Source: Thermoplasmatota archaeon
GTDB taxonomy: Archaea; Thermoplasmatota; JAQUQK01
Length of the DNA: 6,669 nt
Assembly (NCBI GenBank): GCA_028716125.1
Contig: JAQUQK010000107.1
Span: forward strand, 1-6,669
Direction: 5' to 3'
The notes beneath the pieces are model-generated. The model made no database searches and was not told where the DNA came from. It saw only the letters and a list, made by a program, of their open reading frames with translations. Both the position numbers and the translations under genes were made by a program. This document shows positions 1 to 5,712 of the stretch, one piece after another. Position 1 is the first letter of the stretch. Each line of letters opens with the position of its first letter.

Positions 1-2
1 TG

Positions 3-503
3 CCGGTGGAGCTGGCCGTGGGCTGGGAGAAGGGCGCGAAGGAGCCGTGGATCATCGCCACCGACGAGGCGGCGGACGCCGAAACCCTGCGCGACTACGG
101 CCTGCGTTTCTGCGTCGAGGAGGGCTTCCTTGACCACAAGTCCGGCGGCTTCCAGTGGGAGTCGTCGAGGCTGCGCGACGAGGCTGCGCTGCAGCGGCTG
201 TGCCTGGTGATGGCCGCCGCCACGCTGGCACTGGTGTGCCAGGGCGCCGAGGTCGTGGCGGAGGGCAGGCGGCGGCAGGCCGACCCCCACTGGTCCAGGG
301 GCCTGAGCTACGCCCGCATCGGCTGGAACTGGATTCGCCGCGCCCTGGCCCGCGGCGGGGAATTGATCAAAAAACTGGCCCTGCCCACCGCCTCCGACCC
401 GGAACCCTGCCGCGCCTCCCGCAGGCAGCCCGACCGCTCCCGCTGGATGGACGACATGCCCAGCCGGTACCTGTTCCTTTTTGAAGTGCCGTCAATGGGT
501 TAG
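3..503 (+). CDS. IS4-family transposase, C-terminal part (5' end outside window)
   Basis: The reading frame is open to the left edge, so only about the last 166 residues are present. They carry the IS4 signature Y-x2-R-x3-E-x6-K exactly: Tyr, then Arg after two residues, Glu after three more and Lys after six (YGLRFCVEEGFLDHK, from base 96). The Glu is the third acidic residue of the DDE catalytic triad that cuts and joins the element's ends. The segment GGFQWESSRLRD and a hydrophobic helix (LCLVMAAATLALV) follow, as is usual in this family. The first two catalytic Asp residues lie outside the window. The GTG at base 6 is internal and not a start. The gene ends in a Pro/Arg-rich tail at TAG. 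Whether the full transposase is intact cannot be judged here. Confidence 0.92.
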   Translation, partial: PVELAVGWEKGAKEPWIIATDEAADAETLRDYGLRFCVEEGFLDHKSGGFQWESSRLRDEAALQRLCLVMAAATLALVCQGAEVVAEGRRRQADPHWSRGLSYARIGWNWIRRALARGGELIKKLALPTASDPEPCRASRRQPDRSRWMDDMPSRYLFLFEVPSMG

Positions 504-653
504 GAGTTTTGTCAGGCAATCAGGGCGCATCGTTCCTCAGCAGCAATTCCCGGTCTATTGATTTATAAGGGATTTTTCCGCTCAAATTTGGTGCAATAAA
601 TTTTTATTACTTTACTATTCAATGGGTTGAACAATTTAGACCGGGGACTGCTG
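504..653. other. AT-rich gap between transposase and repeat, possible insertion-sequence end
   Basis: No gene is visible. The stretch holds an imperfect inverted repeat (CAGCAGCAATTCCCGGTC at 538-555 against GACCGGGGACTGCTGG at 639-654), a direct repeat TCAATGGGTT (492-501 and 619-628), and GTTCCTCAGC at 532-541, which recurs at 654-663. The right end of the insertion sequence should lie here, but its left end is outside the window, so the terminal repeat cannot be matched. Confidence 0.35.
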
Positions 654-677
654 GTTCCTCAGCGCATCCTATGGGCC
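654..677 (+). repeat. 24-bp inverted repeat, left copy
   Basis: This stretch is the reverse complement of 1359-1382 with one mismatch. The core is GTTCCTCAGCGCATCCTA. It lies just beyond the 3' end of the first RepL-type gene. The right copy lies beyond that gene's promoter, so the pair brackets the whole gene. Confidence 0.85.
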
Positions 678-686
678 TTATGTATT

Positions 687-1157
687 CTATTTTTCTGTGG
701 CATCGCGGTATTCTTGTATATCCACCACCCGCTGCTTGACAATGCGTTTCTTCTCGATTTCCATATTTGAAACTTTGCCTTTCCAGCCATAATGCGGATT
801 GAGTTTGTAACCTGTCGTTGTGCCTTCTTTGACTTTCAAAATAATCCCTTTATCGACTAAAAGCCGCATGGCCTTGCTGACGACAGACTTGTCCATTTCC
901 AGTTTTTTGGCAATCGCCACTTGCCTAATAGTGATGTAATTCTCAAACTCCAGATTGCCCATTAACAGCAGCATGACTTTTAATGTTTGCCCCGTCATGT
1001 CCTTGTCAGTTGCGATAATCTCTAATGAGTCTTGAAAAGTCATTATCCACCTATTGCCTGTGATTTTTGGTTTAGGATAAGCAATATAGACAAAATAACC
1101 ATCTTTTTTTTCGCCCGTCTTTTGGTTGACGGTCTGAACCTTGTCGTCTTTGGTCAT
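687..1157 (-). CDS. RepL-type plasmid replication/maintenance protein
   Basis: A 156-residue protein with the layout of the RepL family: a basic N-terminus, a central winged helix-turn-helix (about residues 57-112, including IRQVAIAKKLEMDKSVVSKAMRLLVDKGII) and the motif YKLNPHYGWKGK (117-128), followed by a charged tail. RepL proteins initiate replication of small plasmids. In Gram-negative genomes they are usually annotated only by similarity, so initiator function is inferred and a purely regulatory role is possible. The second gene at 1437-1904 shares the LNPH-x-KG ending. The gene is visibly AT-richer than its neighbours, suggesting separate acquisition. The ATG at 1157 has only a weak AGAGA ribosome site. 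A clear promoter lies about 75 bp upstream. Confidence 0.85.
   Translation of the reverse strand: MTKDDKVQTVNQKTGEKKDGYFVYIAYPKPKITGNRWIMTFQDSLEIIATDKDMTGQTLKVMLLLMGNLEFENYITIRQVAIAKKLEMDKSVVSKAMRLLVDKGIILKVKEGTTTGYKLNPHYGWKGKVSNMEIEKKRIVKQRVVDIQEYRDATEK
1043..1051 (+). other. near-consensus DnaA box inside the first rep gene
   Basis: TTATCCACC matches the DnaA box TTATCCACA at 8 of 9 positions. It lies inside coding sequence and stands alone, so chance is quite possible. Confidence 0.25.
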
Positions 1158-1204
1158 GCTGGTATTTCTCTGATTGTGGCATCAAATGTGCTTGATAAAT
1201 AAAA

Positions 1205-1246
1205 GTTGAACTATATCTCAACAAAGTTGAATTATATATCAACTTT
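1205..1246. promoter_or_regulatory. two phased dyads, likely Rep-binding/autoregulation sites
   Basis: GTTGA-N8-TCAAC occurs twice, at 1205-1222 and 1226-1243, with a 21-bp period (two helical turns). The second copy extends to perfect 8-bp arms, AAAGTTGA and TCAACTTT (1223-1246). That copy contains the -10 box of the rep promoter, and the other lies over the expected transcript start. A dimeric winged-helix protein bound here would block its own promoter. Negative autoregulation is therefore the simplest reading, and an origin role is also possible. Confidence 0.7.
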
Positions 1247-1258
1247 TCAATCTGGCAA
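1231..1258 (-). promoter_or_regulatory. sigma70-type promoter for the first RepL-type gene
   Basis: Read on the minus strand: TTGCCA (-35, at 1258-1253), 16 bp, then TATAAT (-10, at 1236-1231). The -10 is perfect and the -35 has four of six consensus bases. The expected start is near 1224, giving a leader of about 65 nt. Confidence 0.7.
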
Positions 1259-1358
1259 GCCACGAATGGCAAGGCTTCCGGTGCGTTCTCTTATGTGTAT
1301 GTGAATATGTGTCCTCATCAAGCAAGCCATTGCTTTGGCGGAAGGCCTGCCGCCGGAG

Positions 1359-1382
1359 GGCCAATAGGATGCGCTGAGGAAC
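1359..1382 (-). repeat. 24-bp inverted repeat, right copy
   Basis: The partner of 654-677, in opposite orientation with one mismatch. It overlaps the first of two stem-loops that start at 1368. Confidence 0.85.
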
Positions 1383-1427
1383 GAAGCGCATCACTAATGA
1401 ACGATGCACCTCCTTCGTCGGTGCATC
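1368..1427. repeat. twin REP-like stem-loops
   Basis: Two stem-loops of identical design sit in tandem: GATGCGCT / 9-nt loop / AGCGCATC (1368-1392) and GATGCACC / 9-nt loop / GGTGCATC (1403-1427). Each has a perfect 8-bp stem. They lie just beyond the stop of the second RepL-type gene, where they could slow decay or end its transcript, although no U-run follows. GCATCCTACGGCC at 1423-1435 recurs exactly at 5544-5556, and TAGGATGCGC recurs at 4856-4865, so this is a dispersed repeat family. Confidence 0.75.
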
Positions 1428-1436
1428 CTACGGCCA

Positions 1437-1904
1437 TCAATCAGTGGTAGTCTCTATCGTGCGCCCACTTTCCGCGTTGTAAGTGATCCGCGTCGTGAAT
1501 TGCAGCCGCCTCTCCCTAATCTCCTTCCAACTGCCTTTGGCGAACAGGTGCGGGTTTAACTCGTACTCTGCCCGGCCAAGTCTGAGCAATATCTCGCGTT
1601 TCACGAATTCGGTAATGGCGTTGTCTATGCTGCGAATCGAGCATTTAAGCGCGGCGGCAATCCTGCGTTTTCTCAATGTCGTCATGCTGACTAAGCCGTC
1701 GTAAGCAACGGTTGCCGCGACATGGAGAAGGATGTCCCTGTGGCCGCTTTGCAGGTCTAGCAATTTCCCCAAATCCTCAATGTACAACTTCACATAGGCC
1801 GGCTCAGGCGGCATCGGGTTGAAGGCGATGACGTTCTTCCGCTCCGATACGATTTCCCCTGTCAGCACGTCGATAACTGTCTCGACCCTCTCGAAAGTAC
1901 TCAT
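1437..1904 (-). CDS. second RepL-type plasmid replication/maintenance protein
   Basis: A 155-residue protein with the same plan as the gene at 687-1157 but low overall similarity to it. EPAYVKLYIEDLGKLL (34-49) precedes a winged helix-turn-helix (about 55-110, with LRKRRIAAALKCSIRSIDNAITEFVKREILLR). The family ending YELNPHLFAKGSW (114-126) follows, then a basic stretch. The role is inferred as replication initiator or plasmid maintenance factor. The ATG at 1904 has only a weak upstream GAGAA. Four phased dyads lie 59-141 bp upstream and are the likely binding sites of this protein. It is more GC-rich than its relative, so the two probably arrived separately rather than by recent duplication. 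Confidence 0.85.
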   Translation of the reverse strand: MSTFERVETVIDVLTGEIVSERKNVIAFNPMPPEPAYVKLYIEDLGKLLDLQSGHRDILLHVAATVAYDGLVSMTTLRKRRIAAALKCSIRSIDNAITEFVKREILLRLGRAEYELNPHLFAKGSWKEIRERRLQFTTRITYNAESGRTIETTTD

Positions 1905-1962
1905 GGCTTGCTGTTCTCACTGGATGTAGTGCGTTATTCGGCATCTTCTCATGGCCAGAAAC

Positions 1963-2045
1963 TCACTGCAATTGGTGAGTAAAGTTCACTACCACAGTGA
2001 ATTTAACTCACTGTGGCAGTGAATAAAGCTCACTGCGGTAGTGAG
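1963..2045. repeat. four 22-bp-phased dyads (iteron-like array)
   Basis: TCACT-N5-AGTGA occurs perfectly at 1986-2000, 2008-2022 and 2030-2044. A degenerate copy with a 6-nt spacer lies at 1963-1978. The starts are 23, 22 and 22 bp apart, so all face the same side of the helix. The centres ACCAC, GTGGC and GCGGT show that the second copy faces the other way. The linkers are AT-rich (GTAAAGT, ATTTAAC, ATAAAGC). This fits cooperative binding by the adjacent RepL-type protein, as an operator or a replication origin. Confidence 0.8.
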
Positions 2046-2258
2046 TCTTTTTTTTCTGCAAGCCGCTCCGGGCTTGGTCTTCAGCCATTTTTCCCTTATC
2101 TTCTCTTCCAAGTCCCCGATCTGGCTCTTTAGAAAAGGCGGCAAAGAGCGAAAAGCAAGACGCTCGCCGCTGGGCATCCGGGGCCGGACGGTAAAGCTGT
2201 CCGGCCCCGGATGGATAGCGTAAGCGGTTGCCCCGACCGTCAAGGTCTTTCGCGGCAT
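1989..2258 (-). CDS. possible small protein of unknown function
   Basis: I do not recognise this 89-residue ORF. It starts MPRKTLTVGATAYAI at ATG 2258 and has a plausible charged middle (RPRMPSGERLAFRSLPPFL, then an acidic/basic helix LEEKIREKW) and mostly G/C third positions. Against it: the last 17 or so residues are encoded by the dyad array, which is odd for a conserved protein, and the only GGAGG lies 13 bases before the ATG, inside a palindrome arm. If real, it would precede the second RepL-type gene on the same strand. Confidence 0.35.
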   Translation of the reverse strand: MPRKTLTVGATAYAIHPGPDSFTVRPRMPSGERLAFRSLPPFLKSQIGDLEEKIREKWLKTKPGAACRKKRLTTAVSFIHCHSELNSLW

Positions 2259-2266
2259 AAAACGAC

Positions 2267-2315
2267 GATTGCCTCCACGTCCCCCCGAAAGAGCCGGGGG
2301 GACGTGGAGGCAATG
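2267..2315. repeat. 20-bp perfect stem-loop
   Basis: The left arm (2268-2287, starting ATTGCCTCCACG) and right arm (2295-2314) are exact reverse complements over 20 bp with a 7-nt loop (2288-2294). No U-run follows on either strand, so it is not a typical terminator. Each arm places a GGAGG on one strand. Candidate roles are an origin hairpin, a recombination site or a protein-binding cruciform. Confidence 0.85.
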
Positions 2316-2424
2316 GCATTTATTCCACGGAACCTTGACCGCCAGGACAACCAACGGCGACGGCCCTACTTCGGCAATCAGCGACATACGCATTTGGACG
2401 CGGAAAAACGCTGCCAGCGAAAAT

Positions 2425-2544
2425 ATGCGGGCATCTGCGCGGTTGATGCGCGCTCAAGGCAATAGCTACCAACAAATAGCCGATGCCTTGGGGGTGTCCA
2501 GACGGTCGGTTATTTACTGGTGCAACGAAGCCGAAATCAGATAA
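2425..2544 (+). CDS. mini helix-turn-helix protein or remnant
   Basis: Thirty-nine residues from ATG 2425 form a compact resolvase/homeodomain-like helix-turn-helix: RLMRAQGNSYQQIADALGVS followed by RRSVIYWC. The frame is open upstream to a TTG at 2269, but that part looks non-coding, and no good ribosome site precedes 2425. It could be a tiny DNA-binding protein, or the surviving end of a larger recombinase or regulator. It reads away from the RepL-type genes. The C-terminus (CNEAEIR) ends four bases before a hairpin at 2548. Confidence 0.45.
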   Translation: MRASARLMRAQGNSYQQIADALGVSRRSVIYWCNEAEIR

Positions 2545-2547
2545 CAG

Positions 2548-2617
2548 CCCAGTAGCACTGGGAAAGCGCCGCCGTGAGCGGTAGGCGAAGCCGGACGCTT
2601 TAGGCACGGCGCTTCCT
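2548..2617 (+). other. structured segment after the mini HTH gene
   Basis: CCCAGT-AGC-ACTGGG (2548-2562) is a perfect 6-bp hairpin. A longer stem follows: GGAA-A-GCGCCG (2561-2571) pairs with CGGCGCTTCC (2607-2616), enclosing the small hairpins CCG-TGAG-CGG (2572-2581) and GGC-GAA-GCC (2584-2592). The result is a branched fold. AAGCCGGA at 2588-2595 duplicates the left arm of the terminator at 2624-2655 and could compete with it. This may be a transcript leader or small RNA, but no known RNA family is recognised. Confidence 0.35.
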
Positions 2618-2623
2618 TTGAAA

Positions 2624-2655
2624 AAAAAGCCGGACGGCGAACCCTCCGGCTTTTT
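2624..2655. terminator. bidirectional intrinsic terminator
   Basis: AAAAAGCCGGA (2624-2634) and TCCGGCTTTTT (2645-2655) are perfect complements around a 10-nt loop. The A and T tracts make it work on both strands. It can end the aldolase transcript (stop at 2681, minus) and anything coming from 2425-2617 (plus). Confidence 0.85.
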
Positions 2656-2680
2656 CGTTAGCGCATTGTGGCAACCGTGC

Positions 2681-3760
<1,080 letters not shown>

Positions 3761-3800
3761 CTGATTGAACCTGTCTGGGTGGGTTTGGATGAAAAACGGC

Positions 3801-3809
3801 ATTCTACCA
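3801..3809 (-). promoter_or_regulatory. extended -10 promoter of the aldolase gene
   Basis: TGGTAGAAT on the minus strand fits an extended -10 (TGn plus TAGAAT, five of six). There is no good -35, as is usual for this class. It predicts a leader of roughly 35 nt before ATG 3760. Confidence 0.5.
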
Positions 3810-3834
3810 GATAGCCCGGCGGCGTTCCTGGCTT

Positions 3835-3864
3835 GGGGGCGTGGGCTGGGGCTGTCTGTTGGGG
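3835..3864 (+). other. G-run cluster upstream of the aldolase promoter
   Basis: Four G-runs (3835-3839, 3843-3845, 3848-3851 and 3861-3864) are separated by 3, 2 and 9 bases. They could form a relaxed G-quadruplex on the plus strand. The last loop is longer than the usual limit of 7. Confidence 0.3.
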
Positions 3865-3974
3865 CGCGGCGGCAATTTTCATTTTGGCTGGGAGCCGCGC
3901 CGTTCCGGCTAGGGACGGTGACTGGCCGGTTGCGCAAGTGTTTGATTCGGGCATGGTGCGAAGCTGGTCTGGGT

Positions 3975-4050
3975 TTGCAACCCCGACCGGAACGTTTGAA
4001 AGCCGCGCAGGTTCACAAAACGTAAGCGACGGGGTTGCAACCCCCGTCGC
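3975..4050. repeat. TTGCAACCCCG repeats and hairpin in the fba-mazE gap
   Basis: TTGCAACCCCG occurs at 3975-3985 and, inverted, inside 4026-4050. There GCGACGGGG (4026-4034) pairs with CCCCGTCGC (4042-4050) over a 7-nt loop. This looks like an intergenic palindromic element. Between the divergently read fba and mazE genes (3761-4218) I see this, the fba promoter, the G-runs and the dyads listed separately, but no gene. Confidence 0.6.
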
Positions 4051-4087
4051 GCTTCGGAGGGATTCCGGGTGTTAAGGTCGATTGAAT

Positions 4088-4157
4088 TTGACTTTTCAGG
4101 CGTAAAGTCGTACTTTTGTAAAACACCCCATATTGATTCAGAGCCAAATCTGAATCA
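4088..4157 (+). promoter_or_regulatory. mazEF upstream dyads, possible operator/promoter
   Basis: TGATTCAGA-N6-TCTGAATCA is a perfect 9-bp-arm dyad at 4134-4157, and GACTTT-N8-AAAGTC lies at 4090-4109. TTGACT at 4088 could be a -35, but the hexamer 17 bp on (TACTTT) is a poor -10. MazE-type antitoxins, alone or with toxin, repress their own operons by binding palindromes, so these dyads are the natural operator candidates. Confidence 0.5.
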
Positions 4158-4218
4158 CCTGCCGGGGAAATCCGGCAATTTATATAGCCAAGGAAGCGGT
4201 AGACCATTGATCTTTAAT

Positions 4219-4476
4219 ATGAAAACCATAACCCTCAGAAAGTCTGGCGGCTCGCTGATTTTTGCAGTCCCGGCGTTTTTTACGGAAACCAACCACTTGG
4301 CTGCTGGCGACCGGGTGGAAATCACCATTGAAGGCCAAAGCATGGTCGTCCGCCCGGCCCGCCGCATGCCCCGCTATACCCTCGACCAATTGCTGGCCGA
4401 GCATGAGGGGGACATCCCCCGGCTGCCGGAATGGGAGGCCATGCCGCCGGTTGGCCTGGAAACCGAAGGATTTTAA
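4219..4476 (+). CDS. mazE: MazE/ChpS-type antitoxin
   Basis: An 85-residue labile antitoxin that binds and blocks the ribonuclease encoded next door and represses the operon. Residues 1-48 form a SpoVT/AbrB-type swapped-hairpin DNA-binding domain (MKTITLRKSGGSLIFAVP through GDRVEITIEGQSMVVRP). Residues 53-76 (YTLDQLLAEHE and the acidic stretch after it) are the disordered toxin-neutralising tail. The frame is open upstream to 4069, but homology begins at ATG 4219. No ribosome site lies close to that ATG; AAGGA at 4189 is about 25 bases away and would better suit a TTG at 4207, so the true start is uncertain. The stop codon abuts the toxin's GTG. Confidence 0.93.
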   Translation: MKTITLRKSGGSLIFAVPAFFTETNHLAAGDRVEITIEGQSMVVRPARRMPRYTLDQLLAEHEGDIPRLPEWEAMPPVGLETEGF

Positions 4477-4830
4477 GTGGCTTATACCCCTAACCGTGGC
4501 GACATTGTCCATCTCGCTTTCGACCCTGCCTCCGGGCGGGAAATGCAGGGCAAACACTACGCCCTGGTCATCTCCCCCCAATCGTTTAACCGCATAGGGC
4601 TGGCCTGGGTCTGCCCAATCTCCCAAGGGGTGGCGGAACTCGCCCGCAACCGTGGCTTCCTGGTGACGCTGACAGGGGCAGGAACAACCACCCAAGGCGC
4701 TGTTTTCTGCCACGAACTCAAATCGCTTGATTGGCAGGCAAGGAAAGCCCAATACCGGGAAACCGTGCCACATTTCATCATTGACGAAGTCACCGCAAGG
4801 CTGCTTCCGATTGTCGATCCTGACAGTTGA
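4477..4830 (+). CDS. mazF: MazF/ChpB-type endoribonuclease toxin
   Basis: A 117-residue toxin of the MazF/PemK fold that cuts mRNA at short sequences and halts growth when the antitoxin is lost. Seen: RGDIV (7-11), FDPASGREMQGKHYALVISP (15-34), a PISQ strand (47-50) in the place of the catalytic Thr/Ser segment, and QGAVFCHELKSLDW (73-86). It looks closer to E. coli ChpB than to MazF. The usual Arg-Pro before ALV is His-Tyr here, so the catalytic Arg is not at its standard place. The start is GTG directly after the antitoxin's TAA, with AAGGA at 4466-4470. TAAGTG implies translational coupling and keeps toxin output below antitoxin. Confidence 0.94.
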   Translation: MAYTPNRGDIVHLAFDPASGREMQGKHYALVISPQSFNRIGLAWVCPISQGVAELARNRGFLVTLTGAGTTTQGAVFCHELKSLDWQARKAQYRETVPHFIIDEVTARLLPIVDPDS

Positions 4831-4855
4831 AGGCAACGATAAAAAAAGCGCCCAT

Positions 4856-4866
4856 TAGGATGCGCC
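4856..4866. repeat. REP-like fragment
   Basis: TAGGATGCGCC repeats the core found at 1366-1375 and, inverted, at 662-671. It lies just after mazF. The rest of 4831-4940 shows no gene. Confidence 0.5.
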
Positions 4867-4941
4867 TAGTCGCAAGCCTGCCTCCGGTTAAACCAACCGA
4901 CGACGGTAGGCCAAGCGCCAAGCGCCTGCGAACCGCCATAA

Positions 4942-4968
4942 TTCCACTATTCCAGTAGTGGAAATTTT
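4942..4968 (+). terminator. stem-loop with short T-run after mazF, possible terminator
   Basis: TTCCACTA-N6-TAGTGGAA (4942-4963) is a perfect 8-bp stem followed by ATTTT. The stem is AT-rich and lies 112 bp past the mazF stop, so it is a weak candidate. Confidence 0.4.
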
Positions 4969-5114
4969 ATGTTTCCAAAATCCCCGTTTTCGTGTACAAA
5001 CTGAAGCCGCGAGTTGAGTTGTGGTTGACGGCGTTCCAGAACCCGATTTGGGGTGTCAGTCCGGTTGCCACCGGCACAGCCGCGTCGATCAAACTTTTTT
5101 TGTGGGGGTGTGTG

Positions 5115-5381
5115 ATGTCTGATTCTAAAACGACGGTCGACAGGCCGAGCCTGTTTGACTTGAAAACGGCGGATACCAAGACGCTGGAATACTTCATGGC
5201 GACCGGCCTTGGCAGCCGGGGCGGGCCGAACAAAGAGTCGAACAAGCTGAGGCGGTGTCCGAGGGCGTATCTTGCCACGCTGGAATACCTGGTGGCGACG
5301 GGCCTTCGCAGCCGGGGCGGGCCGAACAAGGTGTCGAACAAGTCGAAGCGACGCCCGAGTTCCTACTATCTGTTCAACTGA
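5115..5381 (+). CDS. unknown 88-residue protein with internal duplication
   Basis: I do not recognise this protein. The ATG at 5115 has a G-rich stretch (GGGGG) seven bases upstream as a plausible ribosome site. MSDSKTTVDRPSLFDLKTAD leads into two copies of a 32-residue unit, TLEYFMATGLGSRGGPNK and TLEYLVATGLRSRGGPNK, each continuing into a basic stretch with SNK and RR. The second unit ends in SSYYLFN. The product is basic with no membrane segment. The frame is open back to a GTG at 4992, but that part has no ribosome site. Both strands are fairly open here, so the coding strand is not certain. A small nucleic-acid-binding role would fit the charge, but that is a guess. Confidence 0.45.
   Translation: MSDSKTTVDRPSLFDLKTADTKTLEYFMATGLGSRGGPNKESNKLRRCPRAYLATLEYLVATGLRSRGGPNKVSNKSKRRPSSYYLFN
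5181..5351 (+). repeat. 96-bp-period tandem duplication
   Basis: Bases 5181-5255 recur at 5277-5351 with 64 of 75 identical by hand count. The 96-bp period is 32 codons, so the plus frame is kept. Several differences change the amino acid while the block SRGGPNK-x-SNK stays constant. Confidence 0.85.
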
Positions 5382-5543
5382 GACCGAGAGCCGCAGGGAA
5401 GCGGCGACGTGCGAACCCCCCCTTTCTCCGGCCGTTTCGGCCATCCTCCCAAAAAAATCCCCGTCAAGATACGACCGCATTCCCGGTTTGCCATAGATAC
5501 TGTTCGCGCGATCCGCGATTGATACGGTTCGCTACCGCTCACC

Positions 5544-5556
5544 GCATCCTACGGCC
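5544..5556. repeat. REP-like fragment
   Basis: GCATCCTACGGCC is identical to 1423-1435. Nearby, GGCCG-TTT-CGGCC (5430-5442) is a small hairpin. The gap 5382-5601 otherwise shows no gene. Confidence 0.5.
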
Positions 5557-5601
5557 CTTCGGGAACGAGAGAATCGCATCGGCGTTGCTCGGCGGCCATC
5601 C

Positions 5602-5634
5602 ATCCGCGCGCGCGGATTTCGCGCGCGTGCGGAT
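5602..5634. repeat. alternating-CG palindrome beside the origin
   Basis: ATCCGCGCGCGCG (5602-5614) pairs with CGCGCGCG-TG-CGGAT (5620-5634): 13 bp with a 2-nt bulge and a 5-nt loop. Alternating CG in both arms is prone to form Z-DNA or a cruciform. It borders the AT-rich stretch before the iterons. Confidence 0.7.
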
Positions 5635-5712
5635 TGAGATTTTGATTGTAAGCGATTGTGATAGATTATAGGCGTGGCGACTTTGAAAAAAACGCTTTGA
5701 AATCAACAACAA
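5632..5712. other. AT-rich stretch, candidate DNA-unwinding element
   Basis: This AT-rich stretch between the CG palindrome and the iterons holds five GATT words, at 5632, 5638, 5644, 5654 and 5664; the last three are 10 bp apart. Iteron plasmid origins usually place an easily melted AT-rich repeat region next to the iterons and DnaA boxes, so this is the natural melting site. Confidence 0.45.

Noticed and set aside
1072..1272. Minus-strand ORF of 66 residues
   Set aside because: It overlaps the start and promoter of the RepL-type gene in another frame and includes the dyads.
2267..2315. Intrinsic terminator
   Set aside because: No T-run follows the stem on either strand.
2564..2617. Integron attC site
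   Set aside because: The branched inverted repeat lacks the conserved GTTRRRY and RYYYAAC boxes, and no integrase is present.
3761..3937. N-terminal extension of the aldolase
   Set aside because: The 59 extra residues are Pro/Arg-rich, absent from the family, and overlap the promoter. Homology begins at 3760.
4180..4836. Minus-strand ORF of 218 residues
   Set aside because: It is antisense to mazE and mazF, which are both clear family members.
4947..5480. Minus-strand ORFs of 177 and 124 residues
   Set aside because: They have no ribosome site, Arg/Pro-rich composition and no recognised motif. The plus frame from 5115 is slightly better, but the strand is not settled.
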